Positions 51,564-60,828 of a stretch of 64,000 nucleotides of DNA are shown in pieces (the stretch's first letter is position 1; each line of letters opens with the position of its first letter). The notes beneath the pieces were generated by a model that searched no databases, was not told the origin of the DNA, and saw only the letters and a program-made list of their open reading frames with translations. Origin of the DNA: Polaribacter vadi (GTDB taxonomy: Bacteria > Bacteroidota > Bacteroidia > Flavobacteriales > Flavobacteriaceae); assembly GCF_018861005.1 (NCBI RefSeq), contig NZ_JAHKQL010000009.1:1-64000 (forward strand), read 5' to 3'. The position numbers and the translations under genes were made by a program.

Positions 51564-54395
51564 CTAATGCGCCTCTAACCAATTATAACCCAAACCAATT
51601 TCAACATCTAAAGGCACACTCATTTTAAAAGCGTTTTCCATTTCATGTTTAATAATTGGTTCTATGGTTTTTAGTTCGTCTTTATGTGCATCAAAAACCA
51701 ATTCATCATGCACTTGCAATAACATTTTAGATTTAAAACCTTCCTTTTCAAATCGGTTATGAATGTTTATCATGGCTAGTTTTATAATATCTGCAGCAGA
51801 ACCTTGTATTGGGGCGTTTACAGCATTTCTTTCTGCACCACTACTAACCATTGCATTTCTAGAATTAATGTCTTTTAAATACCTACGTCTGTTTAAAACG
51901 GTTTCTACATAACCATTTTCCCTAGCAAAATCTACTTGTGCAGACATATAGGCTTTTAACTTCGGATAAGTTTCGTAATACGTATCAATCAATTCTTTGG
52001 CTTCGCCTCTAGACAAGTTGGTTTGGTTGCTTAATCCGAAAGCAGAAACTCCATAAACAATTCCGAAGTTTACGGTTTTTGCATTACTTCTTTGCTCACG
52101 AGTAACTTCATCCAAAGGAACATTAAACACTTTTGCAGCAGTAGAAGCGTGAATATCTTTGCCATTTTTAAAGGCATTTATCATATTATCTTCTTCGCTT
52201 AAAGCAGCAATAATTCTTAATTCTATTTGGCTATAATCTGCAGCTAATAAAACATATTCCTGACTTCTTGGTATAAATGCTTTTCTTACTTCACGACCTC
52301 TTTCTGTTCTAATAGGTATGTTTTGTAAATTAGGGTTGTTAGAACTCAATCTACCAGTTGCAGCAACTGCTTGTGCATACACAGTATGAATTCTTCCTGT
52401 TTTTTTGTTGATTTCATTAGGCAAAGCATCAACATAAGTACTTTGTAATTTTTTATATTGACGATATTCTAAAACATCTTGAATAATTTTATGATCTTTT
52501 GCCAAGTAAGATAAAATGTCTTCACCAGTTTTGTATTGGCCAGTTTTTGTCTTTTTAGGTTTATCAACCAATTGCATTTTTTCGAATAAAACAATACCTA
52601 ATTGTTTTGGTGATGCAATGTTAAATTCTTCTCCTGCTTGCTCGTAAATGTTTTTTTCTAGTCTAATAATATCATCAGACAAAGCAACAGATAGTTCTTT
52701 TAAAAATTCAGTATTAATGTTTATTCCTTCAATTTCCATAGCTGTTAGTACAGAAACAAGAGGCAATTCTACATCATTAAACAAATTGGTAACATTACCA
52801 GAATCCAATTCAGTAGTAAAAAGTTGTTTTAATTGATAAGTAATATCTGCATCTTCTACTGCATATTCAGTTTGATCTGCAATAGGCACAACTCGCATAG
52901 AAAGCTGATTTTTTCCTTTTTTACCAATTAATTCTGTAATAGAAACTGGTTGATAATTTAAATACGTTTCTGCCAAAATATCCATATTGTGCCTCATATC
53001 AGGATTAATTAGATAATGAGCAATCATGGTATCAAACAATTTACCTTTTACAGGCATTTTATAATTTGATAAAACTTTAATATCGTATTTTAAATTATGA
53101 CCAATTTTCTCGATATTTTCAGATTCGAAAAAAGGTCTAAATTCTTCTAAAATAGTTTGGGTTTCTGTTTGGTCTTCAGGAAAAGAAACATAATAACCTT
53201 TACCTGTTTCGTAAGAAAAAGCAATTCCTATTAACTCAACTTCTAAAGCTTTTAAACCTGTAGTTTCAGTATCAAAACAAACCGAAGTTTGTTGCATTAA
53301 TTTCTGAATTAATAATTTTCTAGAAAAAGCAGTATTTATATGCTGATAAAAATGACTCGTGTTTTTTATAGTTTTAAACCCAGAAGCCACATCTTCTTCA
53401 GAAACGCTTCCAGAACCAGGAGCTGCAAATAAATCGAATTGCCCATCTGCTTTTACTGATGGCTTTTTTGATTTTTCAGCAACGCTAGTTTCTACAGTTT
53501 TTGTAGTAGTTTCTGTTGTAAAAGTTCGTAAAAAGTTGGTTAATAAATTTCTGAATTCTAAATCATTAAAAAGTTCAGTTACTTTTTCTTTATCAGGTTC
53601 ATCTAAATTAAAATCTTTAGCATCAAAAGTTACAGGAACATCTAACATAATTGTTGCCAATTTTTTAGATAGTAAACCTAACTCTCCATTAGCTTCAACT
53701 TTTTCCTTCATTTTTCCTTTTAGCTGATCTGTGTTGGCTAATAAACCTTCCATAGAACCAAATTGTGCTAAGAACTTTTTGGCTGTTTTTTCTCCAACTC
53801 CAGGTAAACCTGGGATGTTATCAGCAGAATCTCCCATCATTCCTAAAAAATCGATGACTTGTTCTGGGTTTTCTACTCCGAATTTTTCTTGTACTTCTGG
53901 CACTCCCCAAATATCATAACCACCACCAAAACGTGGTTTGTACATGAAAATATTTTCAGAAACCAGTTGAGCAAAATCCTTATCTGGAGTTACCATATAA
54001 GTTTTAAAACCTTCTTTTTCTGCTTGTTTAGAAAGTGTACCAATTACATCATCTGCCTCAAAACCTTCTTTAACCATAATTGGTATGTGCATAGCTTTAA
54101 GAATTTCGTAAATATATGGCACAGCAACTTTTATGGCTTCTGGAGTTTCGTCTCTATTGGCTTTGTAAGCTTCGAACATTTCTACACGATCTACGCTACC
54201 ACCTTTATCAAAACAAACTGCTAATTTATCTGGTCTTTCACGTTTTATAACATCTAATAAAGAGTTCATAAAACCCATTATTGCAGAAGTATCTAACCCT
54301 TTAGAATTAATTCTTGGGTTTTTTATAAAAGCGTAATATCCTCTGAAAATTAATGCGTAAGCATCTACTAAAAAAAGTCTTTTTTGATCTGCCAT
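51564..54395 (-). CDS. polA: DNA polymerase I
   Basis: 943 residues. All three domains are present: 5'-3' exonuclease (about 1-290, FLVDAYALIFRGYYAF, GDSADNIPGLPGVGEKTA), 3'-5' exonuclease with an intact CFDTETTGL site, and the polymerase core (AADYSQIELRIIAALS, RSNAKTVNFGIVYG, QVHDELVFDAH). It removes primers and fills gaps in repair. The 3'-5' proofreading site looks active, unlike in Taq. It is divergent from the phosphoesterase gene. Confidence 0.98.
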   Translation of the reverse strand: MADQKRLFLVDAYALIFRGYYAFIKNPRINSKGLDTSAIMGFMNSLLDVIKRERPDKLAVCFDKGGSVDRVEMFEAYKANRDETPEAIKVAVPYIYEILKAMHIPIMVKEGFEADDVIGTLSKQAEKEGFKTYMVTPDKDFAQLVSENIFMYKPRFGGGYDIWGVPEVQEKFGVENPEQVIDFLGMMGDSADNIPGLPGVGEKTAKKFLAQFGSMEGLLANTDQLKGKMKEKVEANGELGLLSKKLATIMLDVPVTFDAKDFNLDEPDKEKVTELFNDLEFRNLLTNFLRTFTTETTTKTVETSVAEKSKKPSVKADGQFDLFAAPGSGSVSEEDVASGFKTIKNTSHFYQHINTAFSRKLLIQKLMQQTSVCFDTETTGLKALEVELIGIAFSYETGKGYYVSFPEDQTETQTILEEFRPFFESENIEKIGHNLKYDIKVLSNYKMPVKGKLFDTMIAHYLINPDMRHNMDILAETYLNYQPVSITELIGKKGKNQLSMRVVPIADQTEYAVEDADITYQLKQLFTTELDSGNVTNLFNDVELPLVSVLTAMEIEGININTEFLKELSVALSDDIIRLEKNIYEQAGEEFNIASPKQLGIVLFEKMQLVDKPKKTKTGQYKTGEDILSYLAKDHKIIQDVLEYRQYKKLQSTYVDALPNEINKKTGRIHTVYAQAVAATGRLSSNNPNLQNIPIRTERGREVRKAFIPRSQEYVLLAADYSQIELRIIAALSEEDNMINAFKNGKDIHASTAAKVFNVPLDEVTREQRSNAKTVNFGIVYGVSAFGLSNQTNLSRGEAKELIDTYYETYPKLKAYMSAQVDFARENGYVETVLNRRRYLKDINSRNAMVSSGAERNAVNAPIQGSAADIIKLAMINIHNRFEKEGFKSKMLLQVHDELVFDAHKDELKTIEPIIKHEMENAFKMSVPLDVEIGLGYNWLEAH

Positions 54396-54696
54396 TTTGT
54401 ATAGAGTTGAAAAAAGATAAAACTACAAAAAACTGTATAAAATTGCGCTTTATATTCTATTGATTTTAATTTGAGCTTGCATTGTAAAATCTATCATAAA
54501 TCTTAATAAGCGTTTAAATTGATGATATGAATCTTGTTCTTAAGATTTTAAATATTTGAATTTAGATGAATTGTTAAAAATGAATAGGTAATTTTATTTG
54601 GTATTAATTTAATAAAAAAGCACTTTTAAACTTTAACAAGTTGTTAAAATTCATTCGTTTTTTAACAGTTACCTTTGTTTGTTTAAAATAAATTTT
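54396..54696. other. Divergent intergenic region polA-metallophosphoesterase
   Basis: About 300 AT-rich bases with no gene. A TAnnTTTG match (TACCTTTG, 54670-54677) sits 19 bases before the ATG at 54697. No strong hairpin is seen. It should hold the promoters for both genes. Confidence 0.5.
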
Positions 54697-55920
54697 ATGC
54701 TACGTTGGTTAATTCCACTAATAATTGTAACGATTCTTGCAGTAATTTTAGAGGTTTATACATTTAATGCCTTAAAAATAGTTTCTAAAAATAAGTTTTT
54801 AAGATATGCTGTTTTAGTTGCAAGTTCTATTGTTTATATCAATTTTTTTATCACCATTTTTTCTTATGATAGAAGCAATGGACAAACACCACAATTTCAA
54901 ATGGCAATGGGTTTGTTGCTTACTTTTCTAATTCCGAAGTTGGTGCTTTTTTTATTACTTTTTGGCGAAGATGTTTACAGATGGATTGTAAAAGGAATAT
55001 CTGCATTTTCTAGTTCAGAAACACAGCCTTTGGCTGGTAGAAGAAAATTTATTTCTCAATTGGCTTTAGGGTTGGCAGCCATTCCTTTTGTGTCTTTTAT
55101 CTACGGAATTATACAAGGTAAATACAATTATAAAGTGATAAAATATCAACTTTCTTTTGATGATTTACCTGCTGCTTTTGATGGTTATACCATTACTCAA
55201 ATTTCGGATATACATTCTGGTAGTTTTACCAACAAAGAAAAAATACAGTATGGTGTAGATTTGATTAATGAGCAGCAATCAGATTTAATGTTGTTTACAG
55301 GAGATATTGTAAATAATCAGGCAAAGGAAATGGACAATTGGATTGATGTTTTTGCAAAACTAGAAGCCAAAGAAGGTAAATACGCTATTCTTGGAAATCA
55401 CGATTATGGTGATTATATGGATTGGAAATCGCCAGAAGATAAAACCAATAACTTTAAAAAAGTAAAAGAAATTCATCAAAAGATAGGTTTTGATTTACTT
55501 TGTAACGAAAACAGATATTTAGAAAAAGGCGGACAAAAAATAGCTTTAATTGGTGTTGAAAATTGGGGTAAAGGGTTTAATCAAGCAGGAGATCTTGAAA
55601 AAGCATCAGTAAATGTTAAAAAAGACGATTTTAAAATTTTAATGAGTCACGATCCAAGTCATTGGCAAGAAAAAGTAAAGAAAGATGATTTTAATTATCA
55701 TTTAACCTTAAGTGGCCATACACATGGTTTGCAAATGGGTATTGAGATTCCTGGTTTTTTTAAATGGAGTCCTTCTCAATATGTGTATAAACAATGGGCT
55801 GGTTTGTATCAAGAATTTGGTAGATTTATAAATGTAAATAGAGGTTTTGGTTATCACGCTTTTCCTGGTAGAGTAGGTATTTGGCCAGAGATTACTGTTA
55901 TAGAGCTTAAAAAAGCCTGA
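54697..55920 (+). CDS. Membrane-anchored metallophosphoesterase
   Basis: 407 residues. Four hydrophobic segments in the first 150 residues (MLRWLIPLIIVTILAVIL, AVLVASSIVYINFFITIF, MAMGLLLTFLIPKLVLFLL, FISQLALGLAAIPFVSFIYG) are followed by a calcineurin-like phosphoesterase with ITQISDIHSGS, LFTGDIVNNQ, LGNHDYGDY and LSGHTHGLQMG. The family includes YkuE/YaeI-type UDP-sugar and lipid pyrophosphatases, so an envelope lipid substrate is plausible. ATG 54697 is preferred over the in-frame TTG at 54679. Confidence 0.9.
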   Translation: MLRWLIPLIIVTILAVILEVYTFNALKIVSKNKFLRYAVLVASSIVYINFFITIFSYDRSNGQTPQFQMAMGLLLTFLIPKLVLFLLLFGEDVYRWIVKGISAFSSSETQPLAGRRKFISQLALGLAAIPFVSFIYGIIQGKYNYKVIKYQLSFDDLPAAFDGYTITQISDIHSGSFTNKEKIQYGVDLINEQQSDLMLFTGDIVNNQAKEMDNWIDVFAKLEAKEGKYAILGNHDYGDYMDWKSPEDKTNNFKKVKEIHQKIGFDLLCNENRYLEKGGQKIALIGVENWGKGFNQAGDLEKASVNVKKDDFKILMSHDPSHWQEKVKKDDFNYHLTLSGHTHGLQMGIEIPGFFKWSPSQYVYKQWAGLYQEFGRFINVNRGFGYHAFPGRVGIWPEITVIELKKA

Positions 55921-55946
55921 TAATCAGCTTATTTAATTAGATTTAT

Positions 55947-55954
55947 TATATTTG
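55947..55954 (+). promoter_or_regulatory. Promoter element of the thioredoxin-like gene
   Basis: TATATTTG, about 52 bases before the ATG at 56007; matches TAnnTTTG. Confidence 0.5.
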
Positions 55955-56006
55955 TGTTAATAAAATAGAAATTTTACGCAATTTTTTCCTTTAAAAACCT
56001 TAGGTT

Positions 56007-56300
56007 ATGACAAAATTTGGAGAGTTAATTAGTGTTGATAAGCCTGTTTTAATCGACTTTTATGCTGATTGGAATGAGGTAGAAAATAGTGTACAAACTT
56101 TAAGAGATGTTGCTGCTGCTTTAGGTGATAAAGCTAAAGTAATTAAGATCGATATTAAAAAGAACGAAACTTTAGCAGATGCTTTACGTGTTAAAGGAAA
56201 CCCTACTTTTATGATTTATAAAAATGGCGAAATGAAATGGCGCCAAACAGGTTTTCAAGATGCAAATACTTTAATTGGTTTGGTGCAACAATACGTTTAA
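56007..56300 (+). CDS. Thioredoxin-fold protein lacking CxxC
   Basis: 97 residues with a thioredoxin fold: PVLIDFYADW, KVIKIDIKKNETLADAL, and the cis-Pro loop GNPTFMIYKNGE. The usual WCGPC site reads DWNEVENS, so both redox Cys are missing and no Cys occurs in the protein. It cannot act as a dithiol oxidoreductase. A structural, binding or regulatory role is possible. I recall close relatives in other Flavobacteriia with the same change. Terminator follows. Confidence 0.88.
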   Translation: MTKFGELISVDKPVLIDFYADWNEVENSVQTLRDVAAALGDKAKVIKIDIKKNETLADALRVKGNPTFMIYKNGEMKWRQTGFQDANTLIGLVQQYV

Positions 56301-56321
56301 GTTTTACTAAATAATAACTAT

Positions 56322-56356
56322 AAAAAAACCACAAACTTTTAAGTTTGTGGTTTTTT
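56322..56356. terminator. Bidirectional terminator
   Basis: AAAAAAACCACAAACTT / AAGTTTGTGGTTTTTT, between the thioredoxin-like gene and the convergent DUF2723 gene; ends 4 bases before the latter's stop. Confidence 0.9.
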
Positions 56357-56359
56357 GTT

Positions 56360-59300
56360 TTATTGTTTTACTTCTACACTGTCACTGGGCATAATGTGTT
56401 CAAATAAACTCAGTGTTTTGTTAAAGTCATCTTGTATTTCGTTTATAAATTCTTGGTCAGTATCATACTGTACAACTTGATCTATAATTCCTCTATAAAG
56501 ATATCTAAAAGTTAAATCGAAATCTTCGAAAACCATATCAAAATCTTCGACAGAAAAAGTACTATACCAAACTAGTTTTTCTTTAAATAATCTAATTAAA
56601 TCTTCGGCATTTTTTCTAGCTTTTTTTGCTTCACCTAATTTATAATACATTTCTGGGTATTCCATAGATAAACTGTAATGGTCAAAATCTTCGATAGGTA
56701 ATTTGTCTAAAGATAAGTCTAACACTTCAATTGCTTTTAAAGTATCACCTTCTTTTGCAAATGCAGCAGACAAACGCATTAAACTGTTTCTTAGAGAGAT
56801 TGCGTTTCTTTTAGTTTGTTCGTCTAAATAAATTTTACCATCATTAATGTTTCTCCAGTTCCATTTTTTAACGTTACTGTACATTTTTTCAGTATCAATT
56901 CTACCAATATCAAACAAACTCAACTCACGAATTAATTGTCCGTTTTCATTATAAATTTTGGTAGGTGTTTTTATAGGTACAAATTTAAAAGCAACACCAT
57001 CTAATTGTAAGTAATCTTTAAGCCATATATATTCATTATCTGCATTAGAACCACCAGTAAAATAAATAGGTCTTTTCCAGTCGAAATTATTTAAAATATC
57101 TAACATTAAGATTGCATTTTTACCTATGGCTCTATCAATCGTAATATCTATGTAAGGTACAATCTTATCAGCGTCTTTTTGTGCCACAATTCCGTATTTT
57201 AAAACATTTTCTTTGTTTACAGGAATACGAATTTTGTTAGCAAGTAATACTTTTTCTGGGTTTCCATCTTCATCTAAATCATAGAAAGTACGTTTATTAT
57301 CACTCTGAATCCATTTCATGAAATAATCTAATTCTATAACAGAGTCTTTTAATTGAGGAAATATTTCAGGAAAGTAATAAGCAACATCTAAAGTTCCGTA
57401 TTTGTATTCATCATGTTCTAATTGCGATGGAATTGGTTCTGCTTTATAACTTTTCTTCTTCATCTGGTCTATGTACCAATCTGTTTGAAAAAGACTTGTG
57501 TTTACTAGTTTAACATCGGTTCTAATTCCTTCTACTTCTTGCATGTACCAAAGAGGAAAAGTATCATTATCGCCAATTGTAAACATAATTGCATTTGGGT
57601 CGCAACTTTCTAAATAAGCTTGTGCATTTAAATGTGTTGTGTATCTGTTAGAACGATCATGATCATCCCAATTTTGTACGGCCATTAAAGTAGGCACAGC
57701 TAATAATGTAACTACAGTAACAGCAATTGCAACTTTTTTTCTCATTGCAAAATTTTTCAGGTATTCATATAAGGCTAATACACCAAAACCTACCCAAATT
57801 GCGAAAATATAGAAACTACCCACAACTGCATAATCACGTTCTCTTGGTTCAAAAGGTTTTGGGTTTGTATAAAATATAATGGCAAAACCTGTAAATGCAA
57901 AGAATAAAAATAGGGTGAAGAAATTATTTTTATCCCATTTTATTTGATATAACAAACCTATTAACCCTAAAATAAGAGGTAAAAAATAGTATTTATTGCG
58001 TCCTTTATTTAGTAAAGATTGCCAAGGTAACATTTCTTGAGAGCCTAATCTTGCTTCATCTATTACATCAATTCCGCTAATCCAATTTCCATTATGTATA
58101 TCTAATTGTCCTTGAATATCATTTTGTCGTCCAACAAAATTCCACATAAAATAACGCCCATACATATACCCAAATTGATAGCTAACCATAAACTTAATGT
58201 TCTCTGCAAAAGTTGGTCTACGTTTGCTATTTGCTGGTATTCCTGCAATTTTTTTATACATTTCTTCGGATGCAGGATTTACCATTCTTGGTATAAACCC
58301 CTTATGTTTATCAGAATAATTAGGTAAAACATCTTTGTAAACATTTACAATAACATATTTACCATCTTTTTTCTCATATTTTGGTTTGTCATCTTTAGTT
58401 GGGTTTGTAGCATCTTGCTCTCTGCTGTATGTATTTGAATAATACGTGTCGTAAAAAACATTGGCATCCCCATATTGTTCACGTTCGTAATAAGCCAATA
58501 ATTCACGTGCACTAGAAGGATTATTCTCGTTAATAGTAGTGTTTGCATTGGCTCTTATGGGTAACATCATCCAAGAAGAGAAACCAATCATTATAAAAAG
58601 TAACGATAAAATTAAAGTGTTTGCCGTTAATTTTTGCTTTTTTCTGGTGTATTTTAATCCGAAGATAAAAAGAGCTACTAAGATTATTGCAGCAATAATA
58701 CTACCTGAGTTATAAGGTAAACCAACTGAGTTAATGAAAAATAACTCTGATGCACTAAAGAATTTTAATGTAAAAGGGAATATAAATTTAAAAACCAGCA
58801 TTAAGACAAATACAGAAAAAATAGTAGCTATAGCTGTAGTTTTTAAGTTGATGCTTTTGTAAGTTTTAAAGAAATATAACATTACAATTGCAGGGATAAC
58901 CAACAAAGAAAGTATGTGAACACCAAATGATAAACCCACAACAAAACTGATTAAAACCAGCCATTTATTACCTCTTGGTGTATCTATTTCGCTTTCCCAT
59001 TTTAAACCTAACCAAAATAATAATGCCATTAAAAATGATGACATTGCATAAACTTCACCTTCAACAGCACTAAACCAAAAACTATCAGAAAAAGTATAAG
59101 TTAAAGAACCTACTAAAGCACTTCCTAAAATAGCAATTCGTTTCCCTTTAGATATATTACCTGTTTTAGCTGCCAGCTTTTTAGCTAAATTACTAACTGT
59201 CCAGAACATAAATAAAATGGTAAATGCACTTGCTAAAGCAGACATAAAGTTTACCATTTTAGCAATTTCTGTATTATCTGATGTAAATAATGCAAAAAAT

Positions 59301-59491
59301 GCACCTAACATTTGAAAAAGTGGCGCTCCTGGTGGATGCCCAACTTCTAATTTTACAGCTGTAGAAATGTACTCACCTACATCCCAGGCACTAACTGTGG
59401 GCTCTAAGGTTAAAGTGTAAGTAATTAGGGCAATAGCAAATGTAATCCATCCAAGAATGATGTTCCATTTATTAAATTGTGCTGGTGTCAT
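56360..59491 (-). CDS. DUF2723 (TMEM260-like) polytopic membrane protein
   Basis: 1043 residues. The first half has about 12 membrane helices, with TLEPTVSAWDVGEYISTAVK and GHPPGAPLFQMLGA, the DUF2723 signature. A large soluble C-terminal half (about 620-1040) follows, with PIYFTGGSNADNEYIWLKDY and TPR-like helical stretches. Human TMEM260 is a protein O-mannosyltransferase of the GT-C fold, and the acidic WDVGEY motif near the first loop fits that class. In Bacteroidota the same family could modify secreted proteins, but the substrate is inference. It is monocistronic. Confidence 0.88.
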   Translation of the reverse strand: MTPAQFNKWNIILGWITFAIALITYTLTLEPTVSAWDVGEYISTAVKLEVGHPPGAPLFQMLGAFFALFTSDNTEIAKMVNFMSALASAFTILFMFWTVSNLAKKLAAKTGNISKGKRIAILGSALVGSLTYTFSDSFWFSAVEGEVYAMSSFLMALLFWLGLKWESEIDTPRGNKWLVLISFVVGLSFGVHILSLLVIPAIVMLYFFKTYKSINLKTTAIATIFSVFVLMLVFKFIFPFTLKFFSASELFFINSVGLPYNSGSIIAAIILVALFIFGLKYTRKKQKLTANTLILSLLFIMIGFSSWMMLPIRANANTTINENNPSSARELLAYYEREQYGDANVFYDTYYSNTYSREQDATNPTKDDKPKYEKKDGKYVIVNVYKDVLPNYSDKHKGFIPRMVNPASEEMYKKIAGIPANSKRRPTFAENIKFMVSYQFGYMYGRYFMWNFVGRQNDIQGQLDIHNGNWISGIDVIDEARLGSQEMLPWQSLLNKGRNKYYFLPLILGLIGLLYQIKWDKNNFFTLFLFFAFTGFAIIFYTNPKPFEPRERDYAVVGSFYIFAIWVGFGVLALYEYLKNFAMRKKVAIAVTVVTLLAVPTLMAVQNWDDHDRSNRYTTHLNAQAYLESCDPNAIMFTIGDNDTFPLWYMQEVEGIRTDVKLVNTSLFQTDWYIDQMKKKSYKAEPIPSQLEHDEYKYGTLDVAYYFPEIFPQLKDSVIELDYFMKWIQSDNKRTFYDLDEDGNPEKVLLANKIRIPVNKENVLKYGIVAQKDADKIVPYIDITIDRAIGKNAILMLDILNNFDWKRPIYFTGGSNADNEYIWLKDYLQLDGVAFKFVPIKTPTKIYNENGQLIRELSLFDIGRIDTEKMYSNVKKWNWRNINDGKIYLDEQTKRNAISLRNSLMRLSAAFAKEGDTLKAIEVLDLSLDKLPIEDFDHYSLSMEYPEMYYKLGEAKKARKNAEDLIRLFKEKLVWYSTFSVEDFDMVFEDFDLTFRYLYRGIIDQVVQYDTDQEFINEIQDDFNKTLSLFEHIMPSDSVEVKQ

Positions 59492-59616
59492 AAAAGCAGG
59501 TAATTGTATGTGGGCGAATTTACTAATAATTATGAATAAAAGCTTGTTCTTATTGTTTTTCTAAGTAAAGAAATCCTCATAAATCTTTGTTAAAAGTAAA
59601 TTTTATAAAAAAATGT

Positions 59617-59646
59617 TTGCAAATTTAAAAGATTGCATTAAATTTG
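59617..59646 (+). promoter_or_regulatory. Promoter of tRNA-Gln
   Basis: TTG at 59617-59619, a 19-base spacer and TAAATTTG at 59639-59646. GCATCCGC follows immediately, as before rplU and hup. The tRNA starts 18 bases downstream of the -7 element. Confidence 0.65.
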
Positions 59647-59663
59647 CATCCGCTAAGAAGCAT

Positions 59664-59735
59664 TGGCCTATGGTGTAATTGGTAACACACCGGTTTTTGG
59701 TACCGACATTCAAGGTTCGAGTCCTTGTAGGCCAA
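59664..59735 (+). tRNA. tRNA-Gln (anticodon TTG)
   Basis: Cloverleaf read by eye: acceptor TGGCCTA / TAGGCCA, D arm with GTGTAATTGGTAACAC, anticodon loop TTTTGGT with anticodon TTG at 59697-59699, T arm with GGTTCGAGTCC. The last base of the tRNA is the discriminator A, and CCA is not encoded. The anticodon stem has one likely C-A mismatch at its outer end. It has a promoter upstream and a terminator downstream. Confidence 0.93.
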
Positions 59736-59737
59736 CA

Positions 59738-59779
59738 AAAGCAACTTTTAATCTTATGATTATCAGTTGCTTTTTTTTT
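59738..59779 (+). terminator. Terminator after tRNA-Gln
   Basis: AAAGCAACT / AGTTGCTTT stem with a loop of about 19 bases and a run of eight T. Confidence 0.75.
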
Positions 59780-59811
59780 AGTTTAAATTCAAGTAAAAAA
59801 AAATTTGATTT

Positions 59812-60711
59812 ATGTGGATGTATTTGGGGCTTTTAGCCGCACTTTTTTTAGGGTTTCATAGCATCATAAAAAAACAAGTTGTTAAAAATAATGAGGTTTT
59901 ACCTGTATTAACAATTACTTTATCTGCCGGATTTTTAGTTTTCTTACCTTTTTTTATCGGTTCAATTGTAAATCCTGAATATTTTAAATCAATAGGATTC
60001 TATATTGAAGAATTGCCAATAGAAAAACACGGTTTTATTTTTATAAAATCTATGATTATGGCTGCTTCTTGGGTTTTAGCTTACAGTGCTTTAAAACATT
60101 TACCAATTACAATTGTAGCTCCAATACGTTCTGCAGGTCCGTTTTTTACTTTTATTGGAGCTATATTTATATTTAAAGAAGAGCCAAACATTTATCAATG
60201 GATTGGTTTTTTTCTGATTATTTTCTCAGTGATATTGTATTCTAAAATCGGAAAAATAGAAGGTATTATTTTTAAAAGTAACAAATGGATTTTTGCAATA
60301 ATAGCAGCTACTTTTTTAGGAGCCTCAAGTGGTTTGTACGATAAATTTTTGGTGCAAAGCCTACATTTAAATCCGCAAACATTACTGTTCTGGTTTTGCT
60401 TTTATACTCTATTGATTTTATTGGTTATACTAAGTGTAATGTGGTTTCCTTTTAAAGAAAAAAGAGCAAAATTTAAATGGAGTTGGTTAATCCCTTTAGT
60501 AGGGTTGTTGTTGTATACTGCAGATTATTTTTATTTTAAAGCATTACAAGATCCTGAAGCTTTAATTATGTTGTTATCAGCCATAAAAAGAAGTCAATTA
60601 TTAATCACAGTAGTTATTGGTGGATTTATTTTTAAAGAAAAAAACAAACGTAAAAAGATTGTGCCTCTAATAGGAATTATGATTGGTGTTTTTCTGATTT
60701 TAAATTCTTAG
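59812..60711 (+). CDS. EamA/DMT-family transporter
   Basis: 299 residues with ten predicted membrane helices in two EamA repeats (about 1-140 and 155-298). Seen: LGLLAALFLGFHSIIKKQ, SWVLAYSALKHLPITIVAPI, GAIFIFKEEPNIYQWIGFFL, and the second repeat ending KRSQLLITVVIGGFIFKE. Drug/metabolite-type exporter; substrate unknown. It is convergent with thrC and lies after the tRNA terminator. Confidence 0.88.
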   Translation: MWMYLGLLAALFLGFHSIIKKQVVKNNEVLPVLTITLSAGFLVFLPFFIGSIVNPEYFKSIGFYIEELPIEKHGFIFIKSMIMAASWVLAYSALKHLPITIVAPIRSAGPFFTFIGAIFIFKEEPNIYQWIGFFLIIFSVILYSKIGKIEGIIFKSNKWIFAIIAATFLGASSGLYDKFLVQSLHLNPQTLLFWFCFYTLLILLVILSVMWFPFKEKRAKFKWSWLIPLVGLLLYTADYFYFKALQDPEALIMLLSAIKRSQLLITVVIGGFIFKEKNKRKKIVPLIGIMIGVFLILNS

Positions 60712-60755
60712 TTTTTAATAGTTTGGTTGGTATATTGTATCCTACTAATAAAAAT

Positions 60756-60797
60756 AGCTTCCAATTTTAATAAATAATTTTATTAGAACTGGAAGCT
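60756..60797 (-). terminator. Terminator of the thr operon
   Basis: AGCTTCCA / TGGAAGCT stem with an AT-rich loop, read on the minus strand followed by ATTTTTATT, 30 bases beyond the thrC stop. Confidence 0.65.
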
Positions 60798-60828
60798 AAT
60801 AGCTTTTAATATAGTAAGAGAAATATAT

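Noticed and set aside
53359..54224. Several plus-strand ORFs opposite polA
   Set aside because: Antisense shadows; polA motifs fully explain the region.
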